This document shows positions 43,673-51,881 of a DNA stretch of 64,000 nucleotides, piece after piece. The position numbers and the translations under genes are program-made. This stretch comes from Rhodanobacter sp. T12-5 (lineage in GTDB: Bacteria; Pseudomonadota; Gammaproteobacteria; Xanthomonadales; Rhodanobacteraceae), in NCBI RefSeq assembly GCF_008329435.1, contig NZ_NPKN01000005.1, positions 62,001 through 126,000 of the forward strand, written 5' to 3'. Within the stretch, counting starts at the first letter, position 1. The number at the start of each line of letters is the position of its first letter. The notes below the pieces were generated by a model that saw only the letters and a list, made by a program, of their open reading frames with translations, was not told the origin of the DNA and ran no database searches.

Positions 43673-44494
43673 TCAGTGCAGGAACAGCTTTTCGGTCACG
43701 CGCGCCAGCGGTTTTTCCAGCGCCTTCTGCAGCCGTGGCGGCAGGTCCAGTGGCTTGAGCAGCATCTTCACCGTCATGCCGGCCGGGATGTGCCGCCGCA
43801 GCAGGCCCTGCGCGCGATCGCTGATGCGACGGAACTCGGTCTCGTTGCCAAGGTGCTGCGGGTAGCACTGGTTGAACACGTGGCGCAGCGCGATGTCGCT
43901 GTCCTCGCTCTTGATCTCGTTGACCCGGCGCAGGATGGTGCGCAACACCTTGTAGCGGCCGAAACCCTCGCGCTCGCGGTATAGCCGGTAGTGCTGGTAG
44001 AAGTGCTTGAAGTGGCGGACTTCGTCGCTCTTGATCTGGCCGGTCAGCTGCTTCAGCACCGGCTCGTCGGTGATCTCGTTGAGTGCGCGGTACAAGCTGG
44101 CGGTGCCGGTTTCCACCACGCAGCGCGCGGCCAGCTCCAGCCCGCGGCAGGGTTCGAGCTGCTCGGCCGTGCACACTGCGCCGTACTCGTTCCAGAACGC
44201 CTTGAACGCGGTATCCCAGTCGAACTCCGGCCATACCTTGCGCACATACGCGGCCAGCGCGCGGCCATGCTGCAATTCCTCGTGCTGCCAGTGCTGGCTG
44301 AGCCAGCCCTGCAGTTCCTGGTCGTCGGCGAAGTGATCGATCAGGTTCTGCGTGTACAGATCCGAGCCGCTCTCGACAAACGACGAGCTGCACAGCAGGA
44401 AAAACAGGTCTTCGTCGTGGCGAATGCGGGCGACCTCGATCTGGTCGAGGGCGAGACTCTCCAGAGTCCAGGGCAGGGCAGCGGAATAATTCAA
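43673..44494 (-). CDS. Ferritin-like diiron protein (acyl-ACP desaturase-like fold)
   Basis: Protein of 273 residues, all helical. Candidate diiron ligands are the glutamates in SSSFVESGSDLY, QHEELQHGRALAAY, RCVVETGTASLY and KSDEVRHFKHFY, giving two E and two ExxH-type sites as in the fatty-acid desaturase type 2/ferritin-like superfamily. The substrate cannot be told. I chose the TTG at 44494 because AGGAAA lies seven bases upstream and gives the start LNYSAALPW; the frame stays open for 157 codons upstream, but those residues do not look like a protein domain. An upstream ATG cannot be excluded. Confidence 0.8.
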   Translation of the reverse strand: MNYSAALPWTLESLALDQIEVARIRHDEDLFFLLCSSSFVESGSDLYTQNLIDHFADDQELQGWLSQHWQHEELQHGRALAAYVRKVWPEFDWDTAFKAFWNEYGAVCTAEQLEPCRGLELAARCVVETGTASLYRALNEITDEPVLKQLTGQIKSDEVRHFKHFYQHYRLYREREGFGRYKVLRTILRRVNEIKSEDSDIALRHVFNQCYPQHLGNETEFRRISDRAQGLLRRHIPAGMTVKMLLKPLDLPPRLQKALEKPLARVTEKLFLH

Positions 44495-44628
44495 GCGGTT
44501 TCCTGTGCGCAACGGTTGCGTCCGACCCGTCGGCCAGCGCATGACAAAGGGATGACACAGCATACGGCTTCGCCGCGTTGCCGGATTAACCCCGACCGAC
44601 TCGCTGTCCGGCACATGTCCGGCCTCTC

Positions 44629-45045
44629 TCAGCGCACCACCGTCACCGGCACATGGGCGCGGGCCAGAACGTTGCTGGAAACCGAACCGAGCAGCCAGCG
44701 CGCCAACGCGCCGCGCTCGGTGTGTCCGATCACGATGTGGTCGACGCCATGCTGATCGATCTGGCCGAGCAGTACGTCGCCGGGGCTGCCGTAGACCATC
44801 TCGACGTCGACCAGGGTGGTGGCGTCGGGCACGATCGAGGTCAGCTCTTCCAGCAGTTCCTGCACGCGCCGGGTGCCGGAGTCGGCCATCATCAGGGCCG
44901 ACGCGTCGGCGCCGCCTTCGGTCACCTGCAGCACCGACACCACGCGAACCCGTCCGTTGGCGCAACGGGCCAGGTCGATGGCGAACTGGAATGCACGGCG
45001 GGAGGCATCGGAGCCGTCATAACCGACCAGGGAATACTTGACCAT
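44629..45045 (-). CDS. Universal stress protein (UspA family)
   Basis: Protein of 138 residues with one Usp domain. MVKYSLVGYDGSDASRRAFQ contains the nucleotide-binding aspartate after the first strand, and VIGHTERGALARWLLGSVS is the glycine-rich ATP-binding loop; AHVPVTVVR is the usual last strand. It is a soluble cytoplasmic stress protein. AAAGGAG precedes the ATG at 45045. It lies upstream of, and on the same strand as, the ferritin-like gene, with 134 bases between. Confidence 0.92.
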   Translation of the reverse strand: MVKYSLVGYDGSDASRRAFQFAIDLARCANGRVRVVSVLQVTEGGADASALMMADSGTRRVQELLEELTSIVPDATTLVDVEMVYGSPGDVLLGQIDQHGVDHIVIGHTERGALARWLLGSVSSNVLARAHVPVTVVR

Positions 45046-45329
45046 GAATGCTCCTTTGCTGTGATCGGGCGTCGGAGGCCATGCCTTCAGGACATGCCCC
45101 ACGTGGACACGGTGCCGCGCTCCCGGCGTCCATGCAACTGCAGTTTGCGCCGCGCGCGGTTGTCCATGCACCAGGATCACAAAGCTGAACGGGGGCGCGT
45201 GGACCTGCACGCGGCTGTCACACTTTCCTGCACACGATTCGATCACCGCGTAACCAGGTGCCACCCCAAGGGCTCCTGATGACGCGGACACGACACTACG
45301 ACCCGCATGGGAAAACCAAGGAGATACCG

Positions 45330-45788
45330 ATGATCAAGCGTACTTTTGGAATGGCTGCACTGGTAATGGCCTGCGCGGGGGCAATGACCGTATTGCCGAC
45401 GGGCAACGCACGAGCCGCCGAAGCCAGCGTGAAATGTGACCTCACCTACAACCTGTCCGGCTGGTCGCTGATCTACAAGCATGCCCAAGGCAGCGGGATG
45501 ATCACTTGCGACAACGGCCAGAGAGCGAGCGTGAAGATCACCGTCGTCGGCGGCGGCCTCACCGCGGGCAAATACCACATCGACAACGGCAAGGGCGAAA
45601 TCAGCAACGTGCACAGTATCCAGGACGTGTATGGCGATTACGCACAGGCCGGCGCCGAGGCGGGCGTGGTCAAGAGCGCCAGCGCGCAGGTACTGACCAA
45701 GGGCACCACCTCGCTGGCCCTGACGGGTACCGGCCAGGGCGTCAACCTCGGCGTCTCGGTGGGCAAGTTCACCATCAGCAAGCGCTGA
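45330..45788 (+). CDS. Small secreted protein of unknown function
   Basis: Protein of 152 residues with a signal peptide ending near TGNARAAEA. The mature part is beta-rich with two cysteines (KCDLTYNLSGW; GMITCDNGQ) likely to pair, glycine-rich turns (VVGGGLTAGKYHIDNGKGEI) and ends with VGKFTISKR. Similar small periplasmic proteins occur across proteobacteria, but I know no function. AAGGAGATACCG is a strong ribosome site before ATG 45330. A strong hairpin follows the stop, so it is a single-gene transcript. Confidence 0.82.
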   Translation: MIKRTFGMAALVMACAGAMTVLPTGNARAAEASVKCDLTYNLSGWSLIYKHAQGSGMITCDNGQRASVKITVVGGGLTAGKYHIDNGKGEISNVHSIQDVYGDYAQAGAEAGVVKSASAQVLTKGTTSLALTGTGQGVNLGVSVGKFTISKR

Positions 45789-45796
45789 TACTCCCG

Positions 45797-45845
45797 CTCA
45801 CCCACAAAGAAGGGCGCCTTGATGGCGCCCTTCTTTGTGGGTGAG
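45797..45845. terminator. Perfect 22-base stem-loop terminator
   Basis: Arms 45797-45818 and 45824-45845 are exact reverse complements around the loop TTGAT; the inner arms are GAAGGGCGCC and GGCGCCCTTC. It begins eight bases after the stop of the secreted-protein gene. TTCTTTGTGGG lies on the descending arm, so a long poly-U tail is lacking. Its length and perfection could also make it an mRNA-stabilising structure or a repeat. Confidence 0.8.
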
Positions 45846-45891
45846 CGTAAACTGCCGGGGCCGTACTTTCGTTTCCCGCTGGAGTTGCGCC

Positions 45892-46422
45892 ATGCGTCGT
45901 CTGTCCTGCCTGCTCGTGTTGACCCTGCTGTGTGCCTTGATCGCCCCGGCCTTCGCTGCCACGCCGCAGGTCGGCCAAGCCGCCCCCACGTTCCGACTGC
46001 AAGACCAGAATGGACACTGGCGTTCGCCGGCCGATTTCCACGGCCACTGGCTGGTGATGTATTTCTACCCGAAGGATTTCACGCCCGGTTGCACCACCGA
46101 GGTGTGCACGTTCCGCGATGACATCGCCAAGCTGCGCAAGGCCGGGGCCGATGTGGTCGGGGTGAGCCTGGATGACGTGAAGTCGCATGCCGAATTCGCG
46201 AAGAAATACCACGTGCCGTTCCCGCTGCTGGCCGATGCCGATCGCAGCGTCGCCACCACCTACGGCGTGCTGACTTCGCACATGGGCATGCACTACGCCA
46301 AGCGCACCACCTTCCTGATCGACCCGCAAGGCCGGATCGCGAAGGTCTACGTCGACGTCGATCCGGAGAAGAATTCCGCCCAGGTGCTCAGCGACCTGGC
46401 GACCCTGAAGGCGGCTCCCTGA
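45892..46422 (+). CDS. Periplasmic peroxiredoxin (BCP/PrxQ type)
   Basis: Protein of 176 residues with signal peptide (LSCLLVLTLLCALIAPAFAA), unlike cytoplasmic Bcp. The AhpC-TSA domain has VMYFYPKDFTPGCTTEVCTF, where the peroxidatic cysteine is followed five residues later by the resolving cysteine, the pattern of BCP/PrxQ enzymes. TTFLIDPQGRIAKVYVDVDP is the conserved C-terminal strand. It reduces peroxides with thiol donors in the periplasm. GGAG precedes ATG 45892. Its stop overlaps the next start by one base, so the two are coupled. Confidence 0.92.
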   Translation: MRRLSCLLVLTLLCALIAPAFAATPQVGQAAPTFRLQDQNGHWRSPADFHGHWLVMYFYPKDFTPGCTTEVCTFRDDIAKLRKAGADVVGVSLDDVKSHAEFAKKYHVPFPLLADADRSVATTYGVLTSHMGMHYAKRTTFLIDPQGRIAKVYVDVDPEKNSAQVLSDLATLKAAP

Positions 46423-46892
46423 TGCCGCTGGCGGTGCGCGCCGACACGGCGTCGGCGCGGCGCTTTTCGCTCTGGGCGGTTGGTCCGTGGGTGGCGCTGC
46501 TGCTTGCGGCGTTGGGCGGCGTGCAATACCTGCGGCACGCCGAATATGCGTATCTCGCGGCGGCGCTGGTGGTCATCGCGGTGTGTGCCGGCTGCATCCT
46601 GCGGCAGTCGTGGGCGCGCCCGGCGATGCAAGTGCTGGCGGTGCTGCTGGCGGCATGGGCGCTGGTTACCGGCGTGCTGATGCTGCAGCAGTCGGGCGAC
46701 TTTGAAGCCGCACGGCAACATGCCATGGCGCAGCCGCAGCTTGGCCAGATCGCGCTGTGGATGATCGATCGGGCGCAGCGCACCTGGCAGGTAGCCCTGG
46801 TGTTGAAGGCGATCGCGATACCGCTGCTGCTCTGGCTGGCCTGGCAACTCGGCCGGCCGGCGGTGCGGGCGCAGTTCCAGCGGCGTCGCTGA
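46422..46892 (+). CDS. Small four-helix membrane protein, unknown
   Basis: Protein of 156 residues with four predicted membrane helices (VGPWVALLLAALGGVQYL; YLAAALVVIAVCAGCILR; MQVLAVLLAAWALVTGVLML; WQVALVLKAIAIPLLLWLAW) and a basic C terminus. No recognised family. The start codon overlaps the peroxiredoxin stop (TGATG), so it is translated from the same message and may serve the same envelope redox function, which is speculation. Confidence 0.75.
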   Translation: MPLAVRADTASARRFSLWAVGPWVALLLAALGGVQYLRHAEYAYLAAALVVIAVCAGCILRQSWARPAMQVLAVLLAAWALVTGVLMLQQSGDFEAARQHAMAQPQLGQIALWMIDRAQRTWQVALVLKAIAIPLLLWLAWQLGRPAVRAQFQRRR

Positions 46893-46985
46893 GTTCGCCG
46901 CGACAGACGGCATGGGTCGGGCTCCGCGCCGGGCGGCATGCCATGGCACATTCAGCCTCGGTTGGTGGCGCAGCGGGTATCGCTG

Positions 46986-47765
46986 ATGTCCTTTGCCCGC
47001 CGGATCATGCTGATGCGTCCACTTCGCTCGCTCGCCATTGTGCTGTTCCTGTCCGCCGCATTGCCGCTGCAGGCGCAGGATCTGGCGGCTACCTGCCATG
47101 CCAGCAGCAGCTACGACGTCACCCTGAAGACCGACAGCCTGCTGTTCGATCGTGCCTCGCCAGCGCCATTTCATGTCGAGCTTCAGCACGGTGCGTTGCG
47201 TACCGACGGCGTGGCCGTGCATCTGAATGCGGAGGACCAGGATCGGCTGGCGTTGTTCGAGCGCGACCTGCGGACGCTGGTTCCGCGCGTGCGCGTCGTC
47301 GCCCGGAACGGCGTGGATCTGGCGATGCGCGCGATGCGCGCCGAAGCCGACGGCATGGGCCTGGCCCCGGCAACCCGCGCCGAGTTCGATCGCCGGCTCG
47401 GCGTGCACGCCGACCAACTCCGGCAGCGTATTGCGACCAGTCGAAGCACGCACGACTGGCAGGGCGACGTCGCCGGCGAATATGCGAACAAGGTCGCCGC
47501 CGACCTGTTGCCGGTGGTGGCGGCCGACCTCGGCCAGCAAGCGCTCGACGCGGCACTGGCAGGCGACCTTCAATCTGCCGCGAGTCTGCGTGATCGCGCC
47601 AGCGCCCTGGCCAGCGACTTGCAGCCGCGGCTGCAACAGCGCATGCAGGCCTTGCGTCCGCAGATCGAAGCGTTGTGCCCGGCCATCCAGCGGCTCGCCG
47701 AATTGCAGCAGGGCGTGCGCGGCAGTGACGGGCGTCCGTTGAACCTGCTGCAGATCGCTCCCTGA
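46986..47765 (+). CDS. DUF2884 (YggN-like) periplasmic protein
   Basis: Protein of 259 residues with an N-terminal signal sequence (LAIVLFLSAALPLQAQ). The mature part follows DUF2884: a beta-rich start with one early cysteine (TCHASSSYDVTLKTDSLLF), the block VELQHGALRTDGVAVHLNAE, then a long helical region (LALFERDLRTLVPRVRVVAR) and an end with a second cysteine (ALCPAIQRLAELQQGVR) and SDGRPLNLLQI. Function is unknown. Starts at 46986, 47007 and 47013 are all possible. A second, frameshifted member of the family lies at 50766-51562. Confidence 0.82.
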   Translation: MSFARRIMLMRPLRSLAIVLFLSAALPLQAQDLAATCHASSSYDVTLKTDSLLFDRASPAPFHVELQHGALRTDGVAVHLNAEDQDRLALFERDLRTLVPRVRVVARNGVDLAMRAMRAEADGMGLAPATRAEFDRRLGVHADQLRQRIATSRSTHDWQGDVAGEYANKVAADLLPVVAADLGQQALDAALAGDLQSAASLRDRASALASDLQPRLQQRMQALRPQIEALCPAIQRLAELQQGVRGSDGRPLNLLQIAP

Positions 47766-47882
47766 AGACGCCAGAGTGACCCCCGGCTGACCGTTGTTCG
47801 GCCTGTGCCGCCGGGTTTATGTCCCGCTAAGTGCGTCGGCGCGACCATGCTCCCCCACGCTCATCGCCCACCGGAGGCGGCC

Positions 47883-48323
47883 ATGCCGCCGCGATTCCAA
47901 CCTTCCAGCTGCAATGCTCTCCTGCGCCAGGCCATCGACCTGCGACGGCTGTACCGCCACGCCGCCCGACAATGCGAGCCGGGTTTGCGGGTGGTGCTGA
48001 ATGAGAGCGCGCAGACGCTGGATCTGCTGATTGCCGATCTGCAGGCACAGCGACGCGCCGAGGGCGGTACGCCGCGTCGGCACGGCAGTTGGCGCGGAGT
48101 CGGCCGACGTCACCTGGCCGGGTGGCTGGTGAGGCTTGCCGCCCGCCCCGACAACGCGTGGATCCGCGCACTGGCCTATCAGGAAGCCGCCTTGCTGGGA
48201 GCGTTCGAGCGGGCGATAGCCACCGCGCCGGCTCCCGACACGCTGGCCTTGCGCCGGCAACTTTCACGTCTGCGTGACATTCATCTCGATTTGGATAATC
48301 TGGGTGGTGCTGCACGCTACTGA
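47883..48323 (+). CDS. Four-helix-bundle protein (DUF2383/PA2169-like)
   Basis: Protein of 146 residues. ALLRQAIDLRRLYRHAARQC, LRVVLNESAQTLDLLIADLQ, GWLVRLAARPDNAWIRALAY and EAALLGAFERAIATAPAPDT form four amphipathic helices in the arrangement of PA2169-type proteins (PF09537), a ferritin-like bundle. Function is unknown; members are often stress-induced. GGAGG lies five bases before ATG 47883, which is why I prefer it to in-frame starts upstream. Its stop lies 10 bases before the DUF924 gene. Confidence 0.72.
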   Translation: MPPRFQPSSCNALLRQAIDLRRLYRHAARQCEPGLRVVLNESAQTLDLLIADLQAQRRAEGGTPRRHGSWRGVGRRHLAGWLVRLAARPDNAWIRALAYQEAALLGAFERAIATAPAPDTLALRRQLSRLRDIHLDLDNLGGAARY

Positions 48324-48333
48324 AGGTGAAAAG

Positions 48334-48909
48334 ATGTCGCCTGCTGCACAGGAGGTACTGGCGTTCTGGTTTGCCGAAGCGAACATGCCGCGCTGGTTCG
48401 ATGTCGACGCGGCGTTCGATGAGCAGATCCGCGACCGTTTCGGTCGCCTGCTGGACGCGGCCGCACGAGGTGCGCTCGACGACTGGAAGACCATCCCGCT
48501 GGGCTGGCTGGCGTGGTTGATCGTACTCGACCAGTTTTCACGCAACATCCACCGCCACGACCCACAGGCCTGGGCACAGGACGCGCACGCGCAGGAGGTT
48601 GCGCTGTCAGGCATCGCCCGCGGCGATGACCGGCAACTGCCCCCGCTGCAGCGCGTGTTCGCCTACCTGCCGCTGGAACACGCCGAAGACATGGCGCTGC
48701 AGCAGCGTTCGGTAGCCCTGTTCGAGGCGCTGTGCGCCGAGGCGCCGCTGGATCATCGCGAGCGGTTCGAGGGGTTTCTCGATTATGCTCGGCGCCATCG
48801 CGAGGTGATCGCGCGCTTCGGCCGCTTTCCGCATCGCAACGCGTTGCTCGGCCGGGCCAGCACGTCCGAAGAGATGTTCTACCTGGCCGGGCCGAATGCG
48901 GGGTTTTGA
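48334..48909 (+). CDS. DUF924-family protein
   Basis: Protein of 191 residues, the usual DUF924 length. Visible family blocks are QEVLAFWFAEANMPRWFDVD, LAWLIVLDQFSRNIHRHDP, QRVFAYLPLEHAEDMALQQR, FLDYARRHREVIARFGRFPH and RNALLGRASTSEEMFYL. The fold is a TPR-like helical bundle of unknown function. GAAGGTGAAAAG is the ribosome site before ATG 48334; an earlier in-frame start overlaps the preceding gene. Confidence 0.9.
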   Translation: MSPAAQEVLAFWFAEANMPRWFDVDAAFDEQIRDRFGRLLDAAARGALDDWKTIPLGWLAWLIVLDQFSRNIHRHDPQAWAQDAHAQEVALSGIARGDDRQLPPLQRVFAYLPLEHAEDMALQQRSVALFEALCAEAPLDHRERFEGFLDYARRHREVIARFGRFPHRNALLGRASTSEEMFYLAGPNAGF

Positions 48910-48936
48910 AATCCTTTCGCTGAAAAGGAGCACGTG

Positions 48937-49209
48937 ATGCGCCATCTCTTGCTGATTTCGTTGCTGGCTTTCAGCCTGGCCGCCCAGGCCGGGCAGACCC
49001 TGCGCATCGGTCAGCAGGTGCTGACAGTCGGCGATACCGCCGCACATGCGATCGCCCTGCTGGGCACGCCGGCGTTCAAGGAGCCGGTGGAGAACAAGTT
49101 CGGCGCACATCTGGGCGAGCGCTGGCAATACGCCCGCGACAAGGGGCACGTGGTCGTGGTGACGATCATTGCCGGCAAGGTCGCCGACATCGACGATCGC
49201 CGCAGCTGA
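48937..49209 (+). CDS. Small secreted DUF2845-like protein (first of a tandem pair)
   Basis: Protein of 90 residues with a signal peptide (LLLISLLAFSLAAQAG), then LRIGQQVLTVGDTAAHAIAL, LLGTPAFKEP, GERWQYARDKGHVVVVTIIA and GKVADIDDRRS. The pattern of a short beta module that begins with a Gly-Asp turn and ends in a strand before IxDxR resembles DUF2845/SmpA-like modules. AAAAGGAG precedes the start; the GTG one codon earlier is possible. A paralogue follows at 49278. Confidence 0.75.
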   Translation: MRHLLLISLLAFSLAAQAGQTLRIGQQVLTVGDTAAHAIALLGTPAFKEPVENKFGAHLGERWQYARDKGHVVVVTIIAGKVADIDDRRS

Positions 49210-49277
49210 AGCGGAAGCGCCGTCGCGAGACGGTTATTCGGGGTTGCAGGATTTCCAGTCAGGCCAGGGAGCAGGTC

Positions 49278-49583
49278 ATGCGTGTTCATTTTATCGTTGC
49301 GTTGTTCGCCTTCAGTGCCGCGGTGCACGCATCGAGCACCTTGCGGGTGGGCAACCGGGTGCTCACCGCCGGCGACAGCCGCGAGCGGGTCGTCGCGTTG
49401 CTGGGCAAGCCCACGTCGAAATCGCACGCGCACAAGTCGCGCCGCCGCGGCGGTCGTCGTGGCGTCCGCGTGCTGGACAACCACCAAGGCGGCGAACAAT
49501 GGCGCTACCGCCGCGGCGACCATGTCACCGTGGTGACGATCGTCGGCGGCCGTGTCAGCGATATCGAGGATCGTCGACTTTGA
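49278..49583 (+). CDS. Small secreted DUF2845-like protein (second of a tandem pair)
   Basis: Protein of 101 residues with signal peptide (FIVALFAFSAAVHAS). The mature part parallels the preceding protein: LRVGNRVLTAGDSRERVVAL, LLGKPTSK, EQWRYRRGDHVTVVTIVGG and RVSDIEDRRL, with an inserted basic stretch (HKSRRRGGRRGVRVLDNHQG) where the first copy is shorter. The two genes come from a tandem duplication. Function is unknown; membrane or nucleic-acid contact by the basic loop is conceivable. Confidence 0.75.
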   Translation: MRVHFIVALFAFSAAVHASSTLRVGNRVLTAGDSRERVVALLGKPTSKSHAHKSRRRGGRRGVRVLDNHQGGEQWRYRRGDHVTVVTIVGGRVSDIEDRRL

Positions 49584-49698
49584 AGGCGGCTTCGGATCTG
49601 CGCGGCAAACAGGTCGGTACGCAGTTGCCGAGCGATCCTCGACGCGGCTTCATGACCGGTTTGATACGCTGTGGCGGCTTTTCAAACGAGCCGATTCC

Positions 49699-50550
49699 AT
49701 GCATGACTTTCTCGACAACCTGCTCGGAACCACGCTTTCCGATGGCGTCATCCGTGCCGGATTGAACCTGCTGGTGGCGTTGCTGATCCTGCTGGTCGGG
49801 ACCTGGCTGGCCGCGCGACTGGCCAATTTCAGCCAGCGCGCGCTGCGGCGGGCCGCGGTCGACGTCACCCTGAGCGGTTTCCTGCGCAACCTCATCTATG
49901 GCGTGCTGGTGGCGGTATTGATCGTGATGGCGCTGACCAAGGCCGGCGTGCCGTCGGCGCCGCTGGTGGCCGCGCTGGGTGCCGGCGGTCTGGCGATCGG
50001 CCTTGCCTTGCAGGGGTCGCTCAGCAACCTGGCCTGGGGCGTGCTGCTGGTGGTGTTCCGGCCGTTCCGCATCGGCGACTACGTCACCGCCGGCGGCACC
50101 GAGGGCACGGTGCAGAGCATCAACCTGATGCACACCCTGCTGATCCTGCCGGACAACCGCGAGGCGATCCTGCCGAACGCGAAAATCGGCAGCGACGTCA
50201 TCGTCAACTTCAACCGGCTGGGTACGCGCCGTTTCGAGCTCAAGCTGGGTATCGGCCATCGCGACGAGGCGGACCAGGTGATGGGCACGATCATGTGTCT
50301 GCTCGAAGCGGACGATCGCGTGCTGAAGGATCCCGCGCCCGGCGTGTGGATCGAAAGCCTGGCCGGCCAGACGGTGAACCTGGTACTGCGCGGCTGGACC
50401 CGCAGTGCCGACGGCTGGGCCGTGCAGACCGACCTGTTGCGTGCCATCAAGCAGCAGATCGACGCCGGAAGGATCAGCATCCCGGTCATCCCGATGGATA
50501 TCCGCTGGACCGCCGAACCCCCGCCATCGACGGTGTCCGGGCGAGGTTGA
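49699..50550 (+). CDS. mscS: MscS-type small-conductance mechanosensitive channel
   Basis: Protein of 283 residues, close to E. coli MscS (286). Three membrane helices (LNLLVALLILLVGTWLAARL; LIYGVLVAVLIVMALTKAG; the pore helix ALGAGGLAIGLALQGSLSNL) are followed by AWGVLLVVFRPFRIGDYVTA and the cytoplasmic vestibule (TVQSINLMHTLLILPDNREA; LPNAKIGSDVIVNF). The glycine-alanine pattern of the pore helix is that of true MscS. It releases solutes on osmotic downshock. ATG 49699 starts the family-like N terminus. Confidence 0.94.
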   Translation: MHDFLDNLLGTTLSDGVIRAGLNLLVALLILLVGTWLAARLANFSQRALRRAAVDVTLSGFLRNLIYGVLVAVLIVMALTKAGVPSAPLVAALGAGGLAIGLALQGSLSNLAWGVLLVVFRPFRIGDYVTAGGTEGTVQSINLMHTLLILPDNREAILPNAKIGSDVIVNFNRLGTRRFELKLGIGHRDEADQVMGTIMCLLEADDRVLKDPAPGVWIESLAGQTVNLVLRGWTRSADGWAVQTDLLRAIKQQIDAGRISIPVIPMDIRWTAEPPPSTVSGRG

Positions 50551-50765
50551 GCGGCGCTGCCTGCATTCGATCGCGCGCCCGCAAATGGACGTCCATTCGT
50601 TGAGGTCGATGTGCCATTCGTCCCGCCTGCACATGACTGATGGCACGGCGTGACCACCGGCTCATGCCGGCGTGACGGATCGGCGTTGCCTTAAACCTTG
50701 TTGGCATGACGCGGCATCCAGGCCGCGTCCGGACGATGACCGTCCGCGCCCACGGGGAAACGATC

Positions 50766-51562
50766 ATGCGCAAACGATGGGTGGTTCTTTGCGTGTCTGT
50801 GGGGTTGGCTGCGATGACGCAGGTGCAGGCCCATGACATGCGTATCGAAGGCGATCACTGCGGCTACGACAGTGTCTACGACGTGCAGGTGAAGTCGGGC
50901 GGCGTCGACTTCAGCCGCAGCGACGCGCGACCGACGGACGTGTTCATGCACGATGGCCAGTTGAGCGTGGACGGGCGCGCGGTTGCAGTGTCGGCCGACG
51001 ATGCGGCACGCCTGCGCGACTACGAGGCCGGCATGCGCGAACTGCTGCCGAAGATGGCCGGCATCGCGCAGGAGGCCGTGGGCATCGGGTTCGATTCGCT
51101 GGCCATCGTGGCGGCGACGTTGGCGGCAGCCGGCATCATCGCGATGCGCTGGTGGACGGGCTCAACCAACAACGTCGCGATGCGTTGCGTGAGCTCGGCG
51201 CGCACATGAACGCGCAGCGCTGGGATCAGCAGGGTCTCGGGCGGGCGCTCGAACAGCCGATGACGGATGCCGCCAACGCGCTGGCCAGCTCGCTCACGCG
51301 TCACGTGTTGTGGTCGGTGCTGACCGGTCGCACCAGCGATGTCGAGGCGCGTGCCGATACGGTCGATCAGTCGGTCGACAAGGAGATGGATGCGCGCTCG
51401 GGCAAGCTCGATGCGCGCGTCAAGGCGGTCTGCCCACGCCTGCAGGCGCTCGACCGGTTGCAGCAACAGTTTCGCTTCCGGCTCGCCGATGGTTCACCGC
51501 TGAAACTGATCGTGCCGGAAGCGGGGCGCGACAAGCCGGCCGGGCAGCTCGCCGCACGCTGA
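50766..51562 (+). pseudogene. DUF2884-family gene broken by a frameshift
   Basis: Two overlapping frames together give one DUF2884 protein like that at 46986. The first frame (ATG 50766, signal peptide VVLCVSVGLAAMTQVQAH, then DHCGYDSVYDVQVKSGGVDF and MHDGQLSVDGRAVAVSADDA) runs into unrelated sequence after LPKMAGIAQEAVGIGFDSLA. The second frame continues the family pattern (ALVDGLNQQRRDALRELGAH; KLDARVKAVCPRLQALDRLQ; LADGSPLKLI) to a stop at 51562. The span of 797 bases is not a multiple of three, and a one-base loss around 51110-51140 would join the frames. It may be a real pseudogene or an assembly error. Confidence 0.8.
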
Positions 51563-51660
51563 AGCCCGGAGTCGACCCGATCGCGCGGAACAGCCGCCGC
51601 GCATGGCTCGCTGCCGGACGCGGCTCCTGGTCCCGACCGGATCGGAAGCCTCGAACGTTT

Positions 51661-51740
51661 GTGGGAGCGACTTCAGTCGCGATGCTCTTGGAGTTCTGCG
51701 GCGTCTGCGCAAAAAGCATCGCGACTGAAGTCGCTCCCAC
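51661..51740. repeat. REP-like inverted repeat (GTGGGAGCGACTTCAGTCGC type)
   Basis: Arms 51661-51686 and 51715-51740 are exact 26-base reverse complements, beginning GTGGGAGCGACTTC and ending GAAGTCGCTCCCAC, separated by 28 bases. Dispersed elements of this sequence are abundant between genes of Xanthomonadales and pseudomonads and are thought to be moved by REP-associated transposases. No such transposase gene is in the window. The 318-base gap that holds it has no gene. Confidence 0.88.
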
Positions 51741-51881
51741 AGGCAGGATAAACCGTCGAAGCGCGTGGGGCGTTCCCGGTTTCCACTCCCGATGACTTCG
51801 GACAGCGGCGCGCTTTCGCAGGAACGCGGATCTCAGAATGTCTGCCCGTGGTCAAGTGAAATCCGCATCTGCTGCGGTCGT

